Shown: one piece after another, positions 51,001 through 63,934 of the stretch | Layout of the letters: each line of letters opens with the position of its first letter | Numbering within the stretch: position 1 is the first letter of the stretch | Assembly (NCBI RefSeq): GCF_964204865.1 | Contig: NC_135258.1 | Coordinates: 8,671,001 to 8,735,000 of the forward strand | Source of the DNA: Styela clava | Taxonomy: Eukaryota > Chordata > Ascidiacea > Stolidobranchia > Styelidae | Direction: 5' to 3' | Length of the DNA stretch: 64,000 bases | Made by a program: the position numbers and the translations under genes | Notes under the pieces: generated by a model | What the model was told of the DNA's origin: nothing | What the model saw: the letters and a program-made list of their open reading frames with translations, nothing else | The model's database searches: none

Positions 51001-54000
51001 GCTGTTTAGTTATAAAATTTATCTAGTCTATACCCTTATTTCACTGTGCTCATTATCAATGTAAAATATTTATATATACGGTAAGTCAAAAGTAGTTCCA
51101 CTTACAATCTTGAATGTCTTCCCACCAAGTTTTCTTAGTAAGCATGCACGCAACTGTAAAACACACATTTATGATTTGATTAATGTGGCTGTTCCTAGAC
51201 CTGACAACATTTTACCATCTTTGATAGAAGATATCTGCCTTTGTTTAAAACTGAATCAACTTTTCGTTAAAACCTTCGCAAGAATCGATTCAGACTATAT
51301 TGAATATACATTCTAGTTGATTTTCGCAGTATGGACAACCTCTCTTTCCTTCTTGAAATTACAACGTATGCCGATTTTCTATAATAGTCCTCACATACTG
51401 AAACACAATATAACTACTATTGTACACCATCTGATATCTAAATGCTGCGCTTAAATCAATTTCGATATCCTCCTCATTGAGTCAGCGCATTTATTCAAGC
51501 ACAATTGCCTCCTCTTGTCCTATACTTCCTTTAGAAATATGATTCATGTAATATATTTCATCAAGTCAAGCAGTAAATAGTTCCAATGTACATGACCATA
51601 TAAGTGTCATTTTCTTCTAATAAAATTACTTAACTGACTAAAAATGTTCGATAAAAAGAAATATGTTGAGTTATTTTGAGATGGTTATGGTTATATTTGT
51701 TCCAAAAAGATTTGTCACCAATGTTTCAACTATACTATTAAAAAAAATCATGTTACCATCATACCATTTTCTCTATTTCTAGTTTTCTTTTATAGCTCAA
51801 ACTGCTCGTGAGTAGATAAGAATATTAGTATACATTATCAATGGTATTCTTTTGGAATGATACAGGAAAGATAAGTCTAGTTGTTAGCGAATATATAAAC
51901 ACTACATTTTCTTTGTGATTTCTGTATATTTCTGTATATCAATTTTAATTGGATTTAGGTTGACCCCATGGATCTTGTAGTCTTACCTACTCCTTCTGTT
52001 TATACAAATTGCTTTTTCGTCATTATTTCTCACTGCGTTATATATGTACTTTATTTCAAAATTTTCTATCTTTGGAAATAAATCATCATCTCTAATTTTC
52101 TAGTCAATTTTGAGTTTTACTCAAATGTACATCCATCCATTATGCTGCAAAATAATCATGTTTATATACGAACCAGCTTTTATCTAATAGCACTCATTAA
52201 CTAGGTTAATTATGATGCCATTGCAAAAAAAGTAAATTCTGCGAAAAGAAGATGTGTTTTTAACCACTCAATTCCCTAATGCTGTTTCAAATTCCTTCTA
52301 AACCTCATTATGGTTATAATACATAATGTGTATTTGCCAATTCGGAATTAGCAATCAAAATATCAGAGTTTTTTCCCTCATCTTGCATTATATATTGGTT
52401 TTGAGGATTTCAAATATGTGTAGTAATCAAATTTACTGATAAAATCATTATATGTTCATTAGTTCATAACTCTTTAAGTCTTTCAATAGGTAACCCAATA
52501 CTCATGCTGACACTGTTCATGACACTCGACTGTCATGACTGCACGACTGTCACTATCTCACGAAAGATGGTGTTATCAGAATATCTTTCCTCAAAGTATA
52601 TCTTTTTATATATGGCATGTTTACGTACGCCATGCTGCATGTCTTATGTTCCACACGTCATTGAATAACGTCATAACACATTGCAATCATTTCCTGAATA
52701 AACTCTGCCGCAAATATAGGATTATATTATGTGGTTTGGAAAATGTTACCTCAATAAAGTACTACAGTTCACAATTACTGCTATAATATTAGATTGGATC
52801 TTTGTTTACCTAAATTTTTATCCAATACACATTTTGGTTTGATTTTTTTTCCAATCTATCTTGTTTTTTTGATAATATTTTACGGAATCTGAAAGATGAA
52901 ATCGCATAATGGGAACACTCATTTACTGCAACATGATGCTGCTAGTAGTTTATAATTTCACTCATCTTAGTCATATCACATTTCATCTTAATTATCTTAT
53001 TGGAAGTCTTTTTTTTTATTGAAGCATATGCTAACCAATACTGGATATTATGGTTATTTGATGATGCAATTTTTAATATTGTTATTCAGCATCTATGTTA
53101 AGTTGTCGGAAACTCCCCAAATCTTAAGAAAAGTATAATTATGAATAAATCTATAAATACATTTTGTGATTAAAATAGTACCCAATTTTTTGCATATTTC
53201 TCTTTCAATATGCCACATCATTCTGAACATTGGACCTATGTTACAATTTTCATATGGGATTTATCACAGATTCGAAATTGAAATTTTGTAACCATTCCAT
53301 AATGTGTCAACTATTCTTATTATCAGTCATGCTGCAATAATTGTTTTCATAATTCATTAGCTGACTTATATTTATGTCATGTTGAATAGAGAACACAAAT
53401 TTGAACAAAGTTCTTTAAATATTAAATATGCAACATACAGCGCTCCACCTAAAAGATCAAAAACTTCTATTTCTAAGTTTTTAAAAGATTTGAATTTGGG
53501 GTTTTGAACTATAAACGTCGCTTCATTTATTATAATCAAGATTAGATAGAAATTGTGAATTCATTTTATTTGTTTTGAAGAGCTTCAATAGATGGAATGA
53601 CATCATTTTCTATGTATTATGCTCAGTCTGTCATCTGAAAGTAGCTAGTAATATAACTATAATAAAGATTCTTTTAACTACAGTAGTTACCTGAAAAACA
53701 AACAAATTTGTAACAAGTTTGGCCGCTATTTTTATATTCTATTCATTTTGGAGAGCTTGTATAATATCCCAGATTCATTCATCTTAATCTAGTTCCATTG
53801 AGATGTAGCCAAATATAATGATGAACATCAGTTTTCTTATATCTTAGGTAAGATCACTTTGATTATAACATATAACGTGACACATGAAGGTACATTATTC
53901 GCGTATAGGTATCAGTCCCGTTACTCCTTCAAATTGTTACGTTATGCATGCAGTTCACAAAATAATGAAGTATTAAGTGATGAGATAGCAAAAATATTAC

Positions 54001-57000
54001 ATCATCCATAAATACCTTATTTGGAATTTATCTAAAGAACTACAGCTTGCCAGTGAACCTTCAATTCTGCTGTGTCTTGAGAAACTATCAGATGTTGCAA
54101 TAATATGTCCTAACTAAAGCTGAGTCATAATATACTACAAAGCACAAATGAACTACGGTAAATGATCATCATATTATAGAATCAAAAAGACTTAATTAAT
54201 AAACAGCCTGAATATCTCATATTTTTATAATCGATAAATACATGGTGTGTAGGTAGTAGTTTCCTCATTAGAAGCTCTATTGATATTTCCTTATGTATCC
54301 TTTTGTATCCTATTTCTGCAGCTTCAGTACGGAATTTACATTACCTATTATAATTCTTGACTGGTAAAATTTTTACTTGCGAACACACAAATTTTTTGAA
54401 CCCTTCTGATGTAAGAAATGACGCACACAATTATATACAATAGACACTTAGCGGTACAAATATTTTACGCAATTTAGACAATAGCTTGATTGCGTCAATA
54501 TGAAATTCTATGTAACTCTTCACTCATACTGAAAGTGAAAGAAAAAACTTACTACAAAAAACTTCAAATTCCTAAAGATTCTCATTTCCATTATATTCAA
54601 TCTAAAGCAATTTCAGTTTCAACAGACAATTTCTCTGAAATTCTTTTCTAATTTCTGAGTAATATGTTTGTTATTGCATTCTAAACACGTAATTTCCACA
54701 TGACTGTGTACCGGAATACATATTGTCATGATATTACACAATCGCCTTTATAATATAGATTACAGATTATACAGATCACATTTTTATACCACTATTTATT
54801 GTCATGGTGAATAGGCAGTAATGCATTGTTGTCTGTTGCATTTTCTATTTTACACCTCTGAATATTTATAATACAAATTTGCAAACGTCATATTAAACCG
54901 TAATGTGATATGCTTTACAAACGATATACTAGCTATAATACCTATAATTTGTTCCAGTTATCAGATTCCATTATTGATTTCAAATTGTAGTCGTTCATAG
55001 TTTGAGCAGCTTTTTCTAGACCTTGCTGTTCCAGCCTTATTTCAGAAATTATATTCCACTTATATCTAATGTCCAATGAAGTGGAATAATAATAATAACT
55101 CTGTTAGCATGCAGGCTCAAATTTAAAATTGTCCTGAAAAATTCTGTAAGTTTTTAGCCGTGGCAATTACACTGCATCATTATTCTTCGAATATGGGCAT
55201 TGAAAATGTATCACTCCATAATTATGTCCAAGTGGAAATCTACCTGAATCGTTATTTTGAGGTCTAAGCTAATGTGTTATGTGGATGCTATAAATTGACT
55301 TGCAACCCTAATGAATACTTAATCAAGTTTAAGACCCAAGTAGTTGCATGCCTATTATGAAGATATATGTGTGTATACACTTTCTGTAACTTCATCATTG
55401 TAATGAACTTGAAATTTTAGTTTTTCAAGCAAAATATTCTATATGAGCACTTTTGCCATCCAAACAGCCTAAAAATATGAAAAAACAACAAAATCAAGTC
55501 TCTCAGTGCAAATTTCATCAACTGAGCTTATTTCTATCATATCAAAGAATAAACCTGCTTCCAGTAATTTACAATAAAATAAATTATAATGACGTTCTTA
55601 GCTATGCATTGTCATTGGCTATTATTGCTTGCTAATTAACTGAAATGCTTTTGAATATTATACAACTTATAGCTTACTATCAGAAATTAATTTAATAAAG
55701 TGTAACTTTATTCTTGTTTGTACATTACTCCCTGTAATAAAAATTAAATTCTCTTGAAATAACTTTACTTACTGAATAATATTACCGGTAAGAATAAAAC
55801 CTCTTGAGTATTATAATGTGAGGACTAACATACGGCGCTGCTCTTCTTACAACCTTTAGACTGTCTTTTCAAATATGATCATACCAATTATGTATTGATA
55901 TTCTAGAGTGATGCAAGTCGATTTGGCCTTAGGCAAACACATTTTGATAGCTGATAGGATTACACATCATTAGACTATAATTGTAGCGTTGTTTTGTCAG
56001 ATCAATGAATCCTTTCAAGAATGTGGCTATTCATACACTGCAAAATTATATGCAGTAAATAGAGTTTGAGTGATTATTTTTCTTTTGAATTGCAGCAGGT
56101 TTGGCTTCGCGTGGCACTTTTGTTTTGTTTTGCACATATATCATATGTTATTTCAAATACTGATGTACTATATCACACACCTGTCACATTGAAATATATA
56201 TCATACCATTCCATTGTTTTCGATTGTGAGAACTTTATTTTTTATTATTATTGCTTATTATGCTTTCCGCACTGAACAGCCACTGATGTTTATTATTAAT
56301 TCAACAAATGGTTAAAACAACAATAAATGTTGCGAAAAAGGCAAAAATTACACAACAGAGAATATTTCTTCCATTTCAAAATTTTTTTGGATACAGTTGC
56401 AGTGTTAAATACTTCATTGTGATTACCGTTACCAAAAGCTGACTAATTTCATAACATATTTTTCGCTTTTTGAATTCATGTGTTCACATTATCTTTTCTA
56501 GCAGTCTTATTCATTGAATTACTATCTGTAGTAACAGTGAACTATTATTTCCCATATGTCTGCTGTCTGACTTGTTTAATTTTTCTGTTTCCAGTCATTA
56601 AATGCAGCCTATACCACAAGTCCTGCATATCTGAGTGAGTTTGATTTGGGAAATGCAAGATCAAAAACTTTGGGAAGAATATCAACAGGATCTCATGCCT
56701 CATCAAACAAGAAAAATAGGTTTGTATATTATAAACTTTTGTTAATAGTGTGCTTTAGAACAATGATTGTTTAAAAATTGAATTCATTATTTCTCTTATT
56801 CGTCCTCTTTTACAAATATGGTGAAAGGAATATTGAGTCATGGAAAGCATGTAATTAGGCTCTACTTCACCATCTGTTTGCTGTTTTTTATTTGTCAACC
56901 AGCCCTTACTGGCTGGTTGACCTTTAATTTCCTCCCTTTGATGGAGAAGGGATGTATTAAAGTGACATATTGTATTCATTTTGTTAAATATTCTAAAACT

Positions 57001-60000
57001 TTGCTCTTAACTCATCAGAAATCAGTGTTTTAAAGAATCTAGTTTAAAACTTGAAGAAATTTAAATAGTAATAAAAACCTGACATTCAACTCTGCAAAAA
57101 AAAATGTCACATACACTAACCTATAATTACAGAAGACTTATTTTTGAGCTAAGTCTTAAACGACAACTGAAATGTTAAGAGCTTTTAATACCAAATATAT
57201 CTATTTTAAGGCATTACACACCAATAAAAGTCGATTTATGCCAGACTAAAGTCAATCTAAATTCTGTTCATACAAAATAAATAGCTAATAACAGTTGTTC
57301 AACGTTTATCAACGAACGTACATAAATACCTATCCTCAAATTGCAACCTTGCTTTGTAATGGTTTAATTAAAATTCTCCTTTCCAACTCAAGCAAGCTAT
57401 TTCTAATGGGGTTTGCTAATGAGATTGTTAGTAGCTATCCAATAAATCATAATTATTTGCTGTATCCATCATTTTATGTTCTTTTCACATTGCAAAAAGT
57501 CGTTTACATTGCACAATTGCTGCTGTAGTCATTTGTACAAACGGTCAAATTTATATTTGTGAGTATGCACGGCATTGGTATGTTGAATTTGTATTATCAG
57601 TCTTCCTTTGTTTGCTGTGATGACAACTTGAGTGAATTGTGGTGCAACTCTGATCATAAACTGGACTTTAGTCTGTTGCCTAATGATATAAATAACTCAG
57701 TTCATAAGTCATGTTGCTCAGTAGTATGCATCAGGATTGAAGCTTGATTAGAAATAAATAAATAATTTTTAATTTCGAGGGAGATGTCAAATTTTGGCTG
57801 GGAGTTTATATGAAAGGCCAAAAATGAGCAATCTACTTTCTAAATGCATTTTAAAATATTATTTCCGAATATGGAATCTAGAATTAATCTTTTTATATGG
57901 TGCTTATTATCCCTGTTTGCTCTGAAAAAGACCCATAAATGAGCAGTTGCTGGTATTTAAGGAGCTGCAATTTTTTAAGGATTGTTAAATTCCTGATTTG
58001 GCATTTCCTACATGATTTGTTACATCCTGGGTGAGGTGATAGTGTCTTGGATCAGGCTCAATAAAGTTTATATATTAAAAGGGTACTCCCTGAAGTATGC
58101 GCACCAAGATGTCGCACAACCTGAACCCTAACCTGGTACACAACCTGAGTTCAGGTTGTGCGCCATTTTGGTGCGCATACTTCAGGAGGTCAAATTAAAG
58201 TCGTAATTGTATGATATTTTTAACTGACTATTGATCTTTAATATTTGCATCTCGTTTTGTCTGAAGAAGTTGGACTATGATCTAGCGAAAGCTCACAAAT
58301 ATACTTGCTATTTTGTGGAAAGAGATTACGGTATGTTAATCTTAATTAAAGTCAGTTTATATTTAATAAGTTTGAATTTGGAAAAGCAGGAAAGTTTAAT
58401 TTTAAACAGTGATTTGATTAGTTTTTTTAATATATTGCAGTCTTCATAAATTACTATATTAAGACATCTCTGTTCGTACTGTGAGACCTCAATTGTTCAG
58501 AATGATAATTTCAAATGAAAATGTAAATTATTTTCAAACTCAAGAATTTGGAATAATGTCATATATTACCACAATGAGGCAATATGTGGACATTTGACAA
58601 TGATTTTTGCTTAAAAGCGGGTTTGTAGCTGGCTTAATATGGTGGCATACTGTACTACTGTACAAATAGTGTGTTACGTCTCAGGACAATGTTAGGCCTA
58701 TAATACCGGTATGTATTTCGTACAGATATTTTTCAAAATATTAGGATTATTGTTTAAACACATTTTATTAGCTTACTGTAAATACAATATCGGAATGTTT
58801 TCTTTGTTGACGGTCAATGTAATATACATACCCAATGTCAATGCTAATCATCAAAGGCTACAAATGATCCATCAGACGAAATATTGTTATAATCTGTATA
58901 AATAGCTAAACATCTTGATCTATATTTTGATTTTCTATGTGACCTGGCTATTGATTTTTAACCTCAAGACACCATTATGTAGGGAATGATGGATTTTTAT
59001 TTTGTCTCTCGGGACAATAAAGGTGATAGTATGTCATGTACTTAGTTTTGAGGCCATAGAGTAGATATATTGGTATTGTTAGCTCAGTGTTGTAAGGTGA
59101 ATAAGGCATAATAGTACTATTTCTCAATTATAAATATAGATAGAAATAGCATACCGGCAATTTCTTTTTATAATTAGCAAGTTTGTTAGTGAACCTTGAT
59201 GAGATCATAGTCTAACTTCCTCAGACTAAACAAGATATATCTTGCAATTTAGATTGTGTTGTTCATATTAACAGAATAGATTGGTTTCCTGTTATCTTTT
59301 TAAATATATTTAATTGGTTGGGAGTTTTCTTATATGGATTCTTTATTCATTATGATTTATAGTTCAGTTCTATTTTGGACACAATTTACATCAAAATAAT
59401 TGAAGGTCTTGTGAATATATGTTGGATTAATTTATTATGTATTTTATGCGTTATATAATTTGGAATACTCCTTACTCGATAACAAATATACATATTTAAT
59501 ATTCGTTTGTTTCTAAAAAAAACAATGAATTGACACATTGATACATTCATAAAAGTGAATTTAACTCTTCAAAGGGTTGACAATTTCATTACTTTCAACT
59601 TCGGGCTAATTCTACAAATTTTTTTGTGTAAGCATCTAGATGAAAGCACAGTAAGATGCGTGAGGTACATAAATTGTTTTCAGAGACTGGTTTACATTAT
59701 TTGTACAGCTATATCAAGTTAAATAAACCTTAGATTATAGATATACAATTGCTATGTAATGCAAAAACACCTGATATTATGTCAATAACATGCAGATTAT
59801 CAAGATTATATCCTTATATAGTGGGGATTAATATACAATGAATACCATTGTATGCTTACCAATTTAGTTCTGCATGCATGATGCATGCACAATTTTATAG
59901 TGCATACTTATCTAATTAAATGTGTCGCCGTTTAAATGGAAACAGAAATAGAGTTTGTGAAAATATTTTTATCATTAAAAGATTTGATAATTGTAGTTAG

Positions 60001-62755
60001 TGCGTTATTATCTACAGGATTTTCCAGTTTTACATTAAAGTTAGAATTACTGTATTTTTCTCTATTATTGCATAGTACTCACCCATACATAAAAGCATTT
60101 CTATGTTAGTGTTTCAGACATGTTGTCTACTTTGTGTTAACTACATCCATGGATTAATGTGTTTTATAACATATTTGATAGCTAATGATCATCGTTAATT
60201 AACCCATCAACATCAGTGGCATTCTTATCACTTTATTTCAATGATCATTGCAACGCTTTAGTTAATGAGTTGTTTAGAATAATTGCCACCTTTTATTACA
60301 GCTAAATTAACCTTTTGTTGGTGGGAATAGTCAATTTCATGAATATTATGCTTCCACTGAAAAAGCTGGTTTTCCACAAAAAATGGAAATAAATTTATAA
60401 TAATATTAAAAAGTATTATCCAGTTATGTGTAAAATATTGATTATGGTAATACTTTTTGATATTTTCCTACGCTAATGTATGATACACACCCCATTATTT
60501 TAGAAATTAAATTTTGTCATGAAAGTAGGCTACTTTTTATATGTAGAGAAATACGGTAATGTCAAAAAAAAATAGATATAGTGAGTATTGACAATATGAT
60601 TGTTCTAGATTAAAAAGCATTGATTGCAAGACAGTATTCTAGATAACATAAACTATTTATTGGTATATATGGACATCTATAGCATTTTAGAGCATCGAAG
60701 CACTTGATATGCATAGAATTTATTAGTCCTATTACAGTCATTTCTAAAAAGTGCACAATTAATAAGCAATGCAACATTAAATATAGTCATGCATATCATT
60801 TGAAAAATGATCCAATATAAGTGAAAATTTTAGTGTTATTAGAGGTATTATGACCTTGATATTGTGTTGATAAAATCTACAGATATGCATATATAGTTTT
60901 ATGGTATGTGAGGCATATACACTCCCTGTTTTTATGAAGTAGTTTTTAAAATATGAAAAAGAATTTGTGGTTTGGTCATGGGTGATAGAAAGGTATTTGC
61001 AGAAAGTGGAAGGTATTGTGAGTTGGGTATGCTATATAAGAATGACTGTCAATGAAGCCTTTAGGATTTAAATGCAGATAAAATATTGTCATTATAATAT
61101 AGTAAGTAAACGCACACATGGTAGGAAGCAAATGGTATATATTTTGCTACTGTTTCAAATGCTTCAGGCAAAGGTTACTATTTGAAACTTTGGCAAAACT
61201 TATTTGTGTCTCATGCTATGTATAAGTCTGTCAGCAATACCCTTAGTGGCACCTTTACTAGTAATAGAAATATTCCACCTAGGCAGAATTGCACTTTAAA
61301 CCTACACAATGTAATGATAGATGCATTATCACCCCAGTGTTAGGTTATTTTAATGCTTACTATGTCTATAACCTTTTTACATATCGGTGATGGAATAATT
61401 CCACATAGACAGAATTTAACTGTATTTTAAAGGCTTTTTCAATTGATTCTTTATATAAAAATGTTGTATATTTAGACTTCCTTTAAAATTTTCATGTGTG
61501 AAATTTTTCATGGTAAAATTTTTCATATACAGCAGCAACAATTATTTCTTGAATTTCCACAGAAATTTTCTAGCTATTTAATCTCTACTTATTAATTTAA
61601 GCTAACAAAATCTTCACTAGGCCTATACGTTTTTCATCACTGTATAAACATTTTTCATTTTTAACATTTCAGATCAGCCGGTAGTAATATACTCGGATCA
61701 AGTCCGAATTTAATGATGTCAAATTATAACAGTCCGAATAGTATCTCATCCCAATCTACTGCTGCTATATTCTCTCAAGGACATCGATATAAAAACGATC
61801 GAGACTCTCCTGCTAATTCTTCACAATCAAGTAACTCACCTAAAATGGAAATCAGTGATCATAACTCTCTTCATATTAATGAAAGTAGGATGCTTGATGC
61901 TAGAATGTTTTATTTTGTTAAAACTTTTATTTTAGACAAAATTTAGCTCGGTGGTATGGCGCATGGTTTTTAGCGTTAGGAATATGCTCGCCACCGCACG
62001 CACCCTTCACCATCAAGTCCATGCTTCCAAATAAATGGCTAACTAATCCCATACCCGGCATGGACTGACACCCATACCCGACATTATCCGTTTTCCTTTC
62101 CCCCGTGATAAATATGTAAATCCTTTACTATACTATCCTATAAATAAGTTTATGAATGGGTTGTTGCCAAATAGGCTAAATTGAATGGACTTCTTTATTT
62201 TATTATATTATTTTTCAAACCTGGTTATTACTTTAATGTTACTTTCAACTTCAAATATGGCTTTGCTAAATAATATCTTAAAAGGTGATTCTTGCGGAAA
62301 ATTGCGGAGTGGATTTTTGTGCAGAGCCTTGTTCATAGCAGCGTAAAAATGATGTATAAAAGTCACTATTTTAATATATTTAGTTTATATTTTTAGAGAT
62401 TTTACTTCATTGTGTGACTAATTGTATCAAATAAGAAATGAATTCTCTTCACACTAGATGATTTTAATTTTATTTCAAATTATGTGGCACACTGCGTTTC
62501 CATACATGTCAAGTTTGCTGTGCCTGTGTTATACTGTTCATTTCAATTCTAATCCTTGATTTTTCTATGAATAATATATAATTGCATAAGTTTATTTTTA
62601 TTAATGTGATTATTCCACCCTTATCGACATAATTTGACCTTTTCAAAACTTTTCTCACGACAGATGGAAAATCGAACAAGCGAGGAAGTGCGAGTGATTA
62701 TATTCTTCAAATCCAGCAGGATAATGAAACGCTCAGACGAGAAATCGATATAAAG
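39027..62755 (+). CDS. ERC: ERC/ELKS/CAST active-zone scaffold, N-terminal exons (3' end outside window)
   Basis: Four coding exons, 39027-39131, 56595-56719, 61673-61884 and 62664-62755, join in phases 0, 2 and 1 into 178 residues ending in phase 0. The start is a Ser-rich segment ending in SMENIQ, followed across the 17.5-kb intron by SLNAAYTTSPAYLSEF. This SMENIQ-SLNAAY block is the N-terminal signature of ERC1/ERC2. Exon 3 is Ser/Asn-rich (GSSPNLMMSNYN). Exon 4 starts the coiled coil (YILQIQQDNETLRREIDIK), matching the vertebrate region before VKESKL. ERC proteins bind Rab6, RIM and liprin and organise presynaptic active zones and vesicle tethering. An acceptor-like ggattatag precedes exon 1, so a 5' UTR exon is likely. 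The exon 3 donor (gaaagtagga) is weak but phase-compatible. The first intron hosts a complete GPCR gene on the other strand. Confidence 0.88.
41126..48881 (-). CDS. Class A GPCR of the Tre1/Moody/GPR84 type, nine exons, nested in the ERC intron
   Basis: Exons on the minus strand are 48881-48749, 48299-48097, 46515-46388, 45670-45579, 45045-44782, 44113-43976, 43367-42548, 42122-42005 and 41299-41126. All phases agree and give 689 residues. TM1 has GTAGNGL, TM2 NVLIANLCVVEL, TM3 AVCSTIGYFYY ending in NRYIGIV, TM4 LRLWVASIW, TM6 FALCMLPSALLY and TM7 NPFIYGYMN. NRY in place of DRY is typical of Tre1/Moody receptors. Glu stands where Asp2.50 is expected, and no Pro marks TM5. The third intracellular loop is about 350 residues (exons 5-8), Ser/Lys-rich with KRRQSLFQVLF and a basic end, which suggests phosphorylation and coupling control. 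The exon 5 acceptor is the least certain boundary. The ligand is unknown. Confidence 0.87.
43735..43905 (-). mobile_element. tRNA-related SINE (family 2) in GPCR intron 6
   Basis: On the minus strand it reads tcaaatcccatgcccacatc, then acccagggtgtgattgggtg, and ends gagccttactcagagtgag. Other copies are at about 45795, 62935 and 63935. Confidence 0.6.
45795..45985 (+). mobile_element. tRNA-related SINE (family 2) in GPCR intron 3
   Basis: Shares aatcccatacgccgtactac, cacttcacccagggtgtaat and gcggagccttgtttggagca with the other copies. Two overlapping open frames on the minus strand lie in this repeat and are not receptor exons. Confidence 0.6.
46793..47110. repeat. 159-bp tandem dimer
   Basis: Two adjacent copies (46793-46951 and 46952-47110), differing at about two positions inside the unit by eye. 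They lie in GPCR intron 2, which is also ERC intron 1. Confidence 0.9.
47315..47423. repeat. Palindromic-family repeat
   Basis: A 109-bp foldback: cctgaagtatgcgcaccaag at the left and cttggtgcgcatacttcagg at the right are exact inverted ends. It is close to the reverse complement of the copy at 58082-58191. Confidence 0.85.
48882..56594. other. Remainder of ERC intron 1 upstream of the GPCR
   Basis: Contains the 113-bp tandem repeat at 49393-49668. Otherwise no gene, RNA or recognisable mobile element was found; the sequence is uniformly AT-rich. The GPCR promoter should lie in its left part, but no clear elements were seen. Confidence 0.4.
49393..49668. repeat. 113-bp tandem repeat, about 2.4 units
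   Basis: The motif tgcctaacaacnttgaatttgtg recurs at 49419, 49532 and 49645, exactly 113 bp apart. The shared middle includes atgcaatcaacacatattcg. Copies have diverged moderately. Confidence 0.85.
56720..61672. other. ERC intron 2
   Basis: The 4.95-kb intron holds the palindromic repeat at 58082. Open frames at 57295, 57559, 58231 and 58711 have no recognisable similarity. Confidence 0.45.
58082..58191. repeat. Palindromic-family repeat, best preserved copy
   Basis: A 110-bp foldback with arms of about 37 bp starting cctgaagtatgcgcaccaag. The two arms differ at a few positions. The loop carries ccctaacctggtacac and an inner palindrome acctgagttcaggt. The outer ends differ (ggtactccc and ggaggtc). 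Confidence 0.85.
61947..62123 (+). mobile_element. tRNA-derived SINE (family 1), box B deleted, 63 bp after ERC exon 3
   Basis: The head ctcggtggtatggcgcatgg and gcgttaggaatatgctcgcc match the SINE at 38587-38918, as does the tail gataaatatgtaaatcc. The box B region is missing, so the copy is internally deleted. Confidence 0.65.
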
Positions 62756-62934
62756 GTACTGTCTAATAAAGTTTGAATAATTTGATTTTTCTATGTAGAA
62801 TAGGACATCCCCGTTTTCGGTCAAAAAAATTGTTAAATAATGCATGATCATGTGAAAGTCTGGGATAAAAATTAATTTAAAAAGCATATGACTCATTTCA
62901 GGCAGGGTTATTTACAGAGTTTTGGGGTTTTACA

Positions 62935-63110
62935 GAAAATGTAGTGACATTGCAGGTTAAATCTCGGCTTCGAATCCCATGACCACAACCTCACCCAGAA
63001 TGTGATAAAACAGCTAGGTCATGCCAAACTGAATAGATTATGGTCCTTCCAAAACTAAGGTAGCCGTTTAACAGCTGCTGTGTGTCTCTGCTTATTCATT
63101 ACAAGTTTGC
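62935..63110 (+). mobile_element. tRNA-related SINE (family 2) with box B-like motif
   Basis: Contains ggcttcgaatcccatgacc (box B-like) followed by cctcacccagaatgtgataa and gtcatgccaaactgaataga, matching 45795-45985 in order. Confidence 0.6.
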
Positions 63111-63934
63111 CTGAAGCAATATCCCAATTTCTGGCATCAACATTTTGATATTTGATAATATATTTCAATTTTCATAGAATTGGACAGATTATAAATTTTA
63201 ATCCAATTATGATAATATAGATATTTTATAAATCGAATTACATCTGTCATCACAATACCTTTTTAATCAAACATGTGTCATTGTGACTAATTTTAAACAT
63301 TTTTTTACAAATCATATTTTCATATGCCTTTCTTATATAAACCGTGTTTCATGGACAAAACATTTTACTTCTGCAACTTTATTTTTGTACAATGCCAGCT
63401 ATGTTGGTTAACAGTGGAGACACTATGACAGAGACTATAGAATTAAAGTTCAATTAGTTCAGAGATTAACCTAGAGGCGCAGACAGCCAGTCCAGGAACA
63501 TTTCGGACGTTTAAGATATACCCTTTAGAAATGTTCAATACATGTCTGAACCTATCCATCTGATTTATTACCTCTTGTGCCCTCATGAATATTTCATCAT
63601 TTGTATATTTTACTCGATGCATAGCATGCTCTATCTTAGTTAGGTTTTTCAAAATTTGACTAATAGGGAAACAGTTCTAAATAACAATTCTACATTTTAT
63701 TTTAATTCTCAGTGTGAGGTAATGTCAGAATCTCTTATCGCTGTCAGAACTGAATCATTTCCAATTTTTGTTTTAAATATTTTGTATATTTCGAAGCTAA
63801 TTCAACAAAGAACAGTCAAACATCAAAGATTTTCTAAAAAATTGGGTTGTGCACTCCATGGATGTAACTAATTAAATTGTTGCACCTGTCCATCATATTA
63901 TATATTTTTTACAAATAACATTTTTCATACTTTC

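Noticed and set aside
63656-63871. Possible next ERC exon after an acceptor-like ttctcag
   Set aside because: The translation does not resemble the expected coiled-coil continuation and runs to a stop without a donor.
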